Shown here: in pieces, positions 63,939-64,000 of the stretch
How positions within the stretch are numbered: the first letter of the stretch is position 1
How the letters are laid out: every line of letters begins with the position of its first letter
Source: Pseudoalteromonas ruthenica
GTDB lineage: Bacteria; Pseudomonadota; Gammaproteobacteria; Enterobacterales; Alteromonadaceae
Reading direction: 5' to 3'
DNA: 64,000 nt
NCBI RefSeq assembly: GCF_008808095.1
Contig: NZ_CP023396.1
Coordinates: 2,869,501 to 2,933,500 of the forward strand
Notes under the pieces: model-generated
What the model was told of the DNA's origin: nothing
Seen by the model: the letters and a program-made list of their open reading frames with translations, nothing else
Databases searched by the model: none
Made by a program: the position numbers and the translations under genes

Positions 63939-64000
63939 CGTCTGTACCTCGTTATAGCAAACTTAAAATACGGTTACCTGCCCCGTTGCGGGAAAGTAAG

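Overview
The window is chromosomal core DNA of a marine-type gammaproteobacterium, most likely order Alteromonadales (a Pseudoalteromonas-, Idiomarina- or Shewanella-like lineage; I cannot fix the genus). The evidence is the combination of an arginine-succinyltransferase cluster, a DUF3802 gene, the sspAB-petABC-rplM/rpsI neighbourhood, the mla-kds-lpt-rpoN-ptsN run and an MSHA pilus locus abutting mreBCD. No tRNA, rRNA, insertion sequence, CRISPR array or intact prophage was seen.

Layout. 1-4.3 kb: the 3' part of a tyrosine-recombinase-like gene without catalytic residues, a secreted beta-propeller-like protein, prkB, speD, an OsmC-family gene and a DUF3802 gene. 4.4-8.3 kb: astC-astA-astD for arginine catabolism. 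8.6-12.8 kb: an HDOD protein, pabA, trpS, gph, rpe. 13.0-17.4 kb: a small secreted protein and a short DUF2970 gene, convergent with dam, damX, aroB, aroK. 17.6-22.7 kb: sspB/sspA, the cytochrome bc1 operon (petABC) and the rplM-rpsI ribosomal operon. 23-27.3 kb: zapE, zapG, and the envelope proteases degQ and degS. 27.3-32 kb: murA, ibaG and the mla lipid-transport operon. 32.2-40 kb, plus strand: a Ca/Na antiporter, kdsD, kdsC, lptC, lptA, lptB, rpoN, hpf, ptsN, rapZ, npr. 40-47.3 kb: mgtE, a Pmp3-type peptide, a BON-domain protein, a glyoxalase-fold protein, pmbA/tldE, darP, tldD, a nitrilase-family gene. 47.3-55.5 kb: yhdP, rng, maf, mreD, mreC, mreB. 55.7-64 kb: a PEGA-domain gene broken by one in-frame stop, then mshQ, P, O, D, C, A.

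Most of the genes serve the envelope: LPS precursor synthesis and export (kds, lpt), outer-membrane lipid asymmetry (mla, yhdP), cell shape and division (mre, zapE, zapG, damX), peptidoglycan (murA), periplasmic proteolysis (degQ, degS) and surface pili (msh).

The observations most worth a second look are: the recombinase-fold gene lacking all catalytic residues; a near-exact SoxR-type operator and 19-bp-spaced promoter before the glyoxalase-fold gene; the single TAA splitting the PEGA gene; the trpS terminator placed right against the pabA ribosome-binding site; an MshQ with three lectin-like modules; and two short genes (DUF2970, Pmp3) that overlap their convergent neighbours. I found no clear undescribed multi-gene system.
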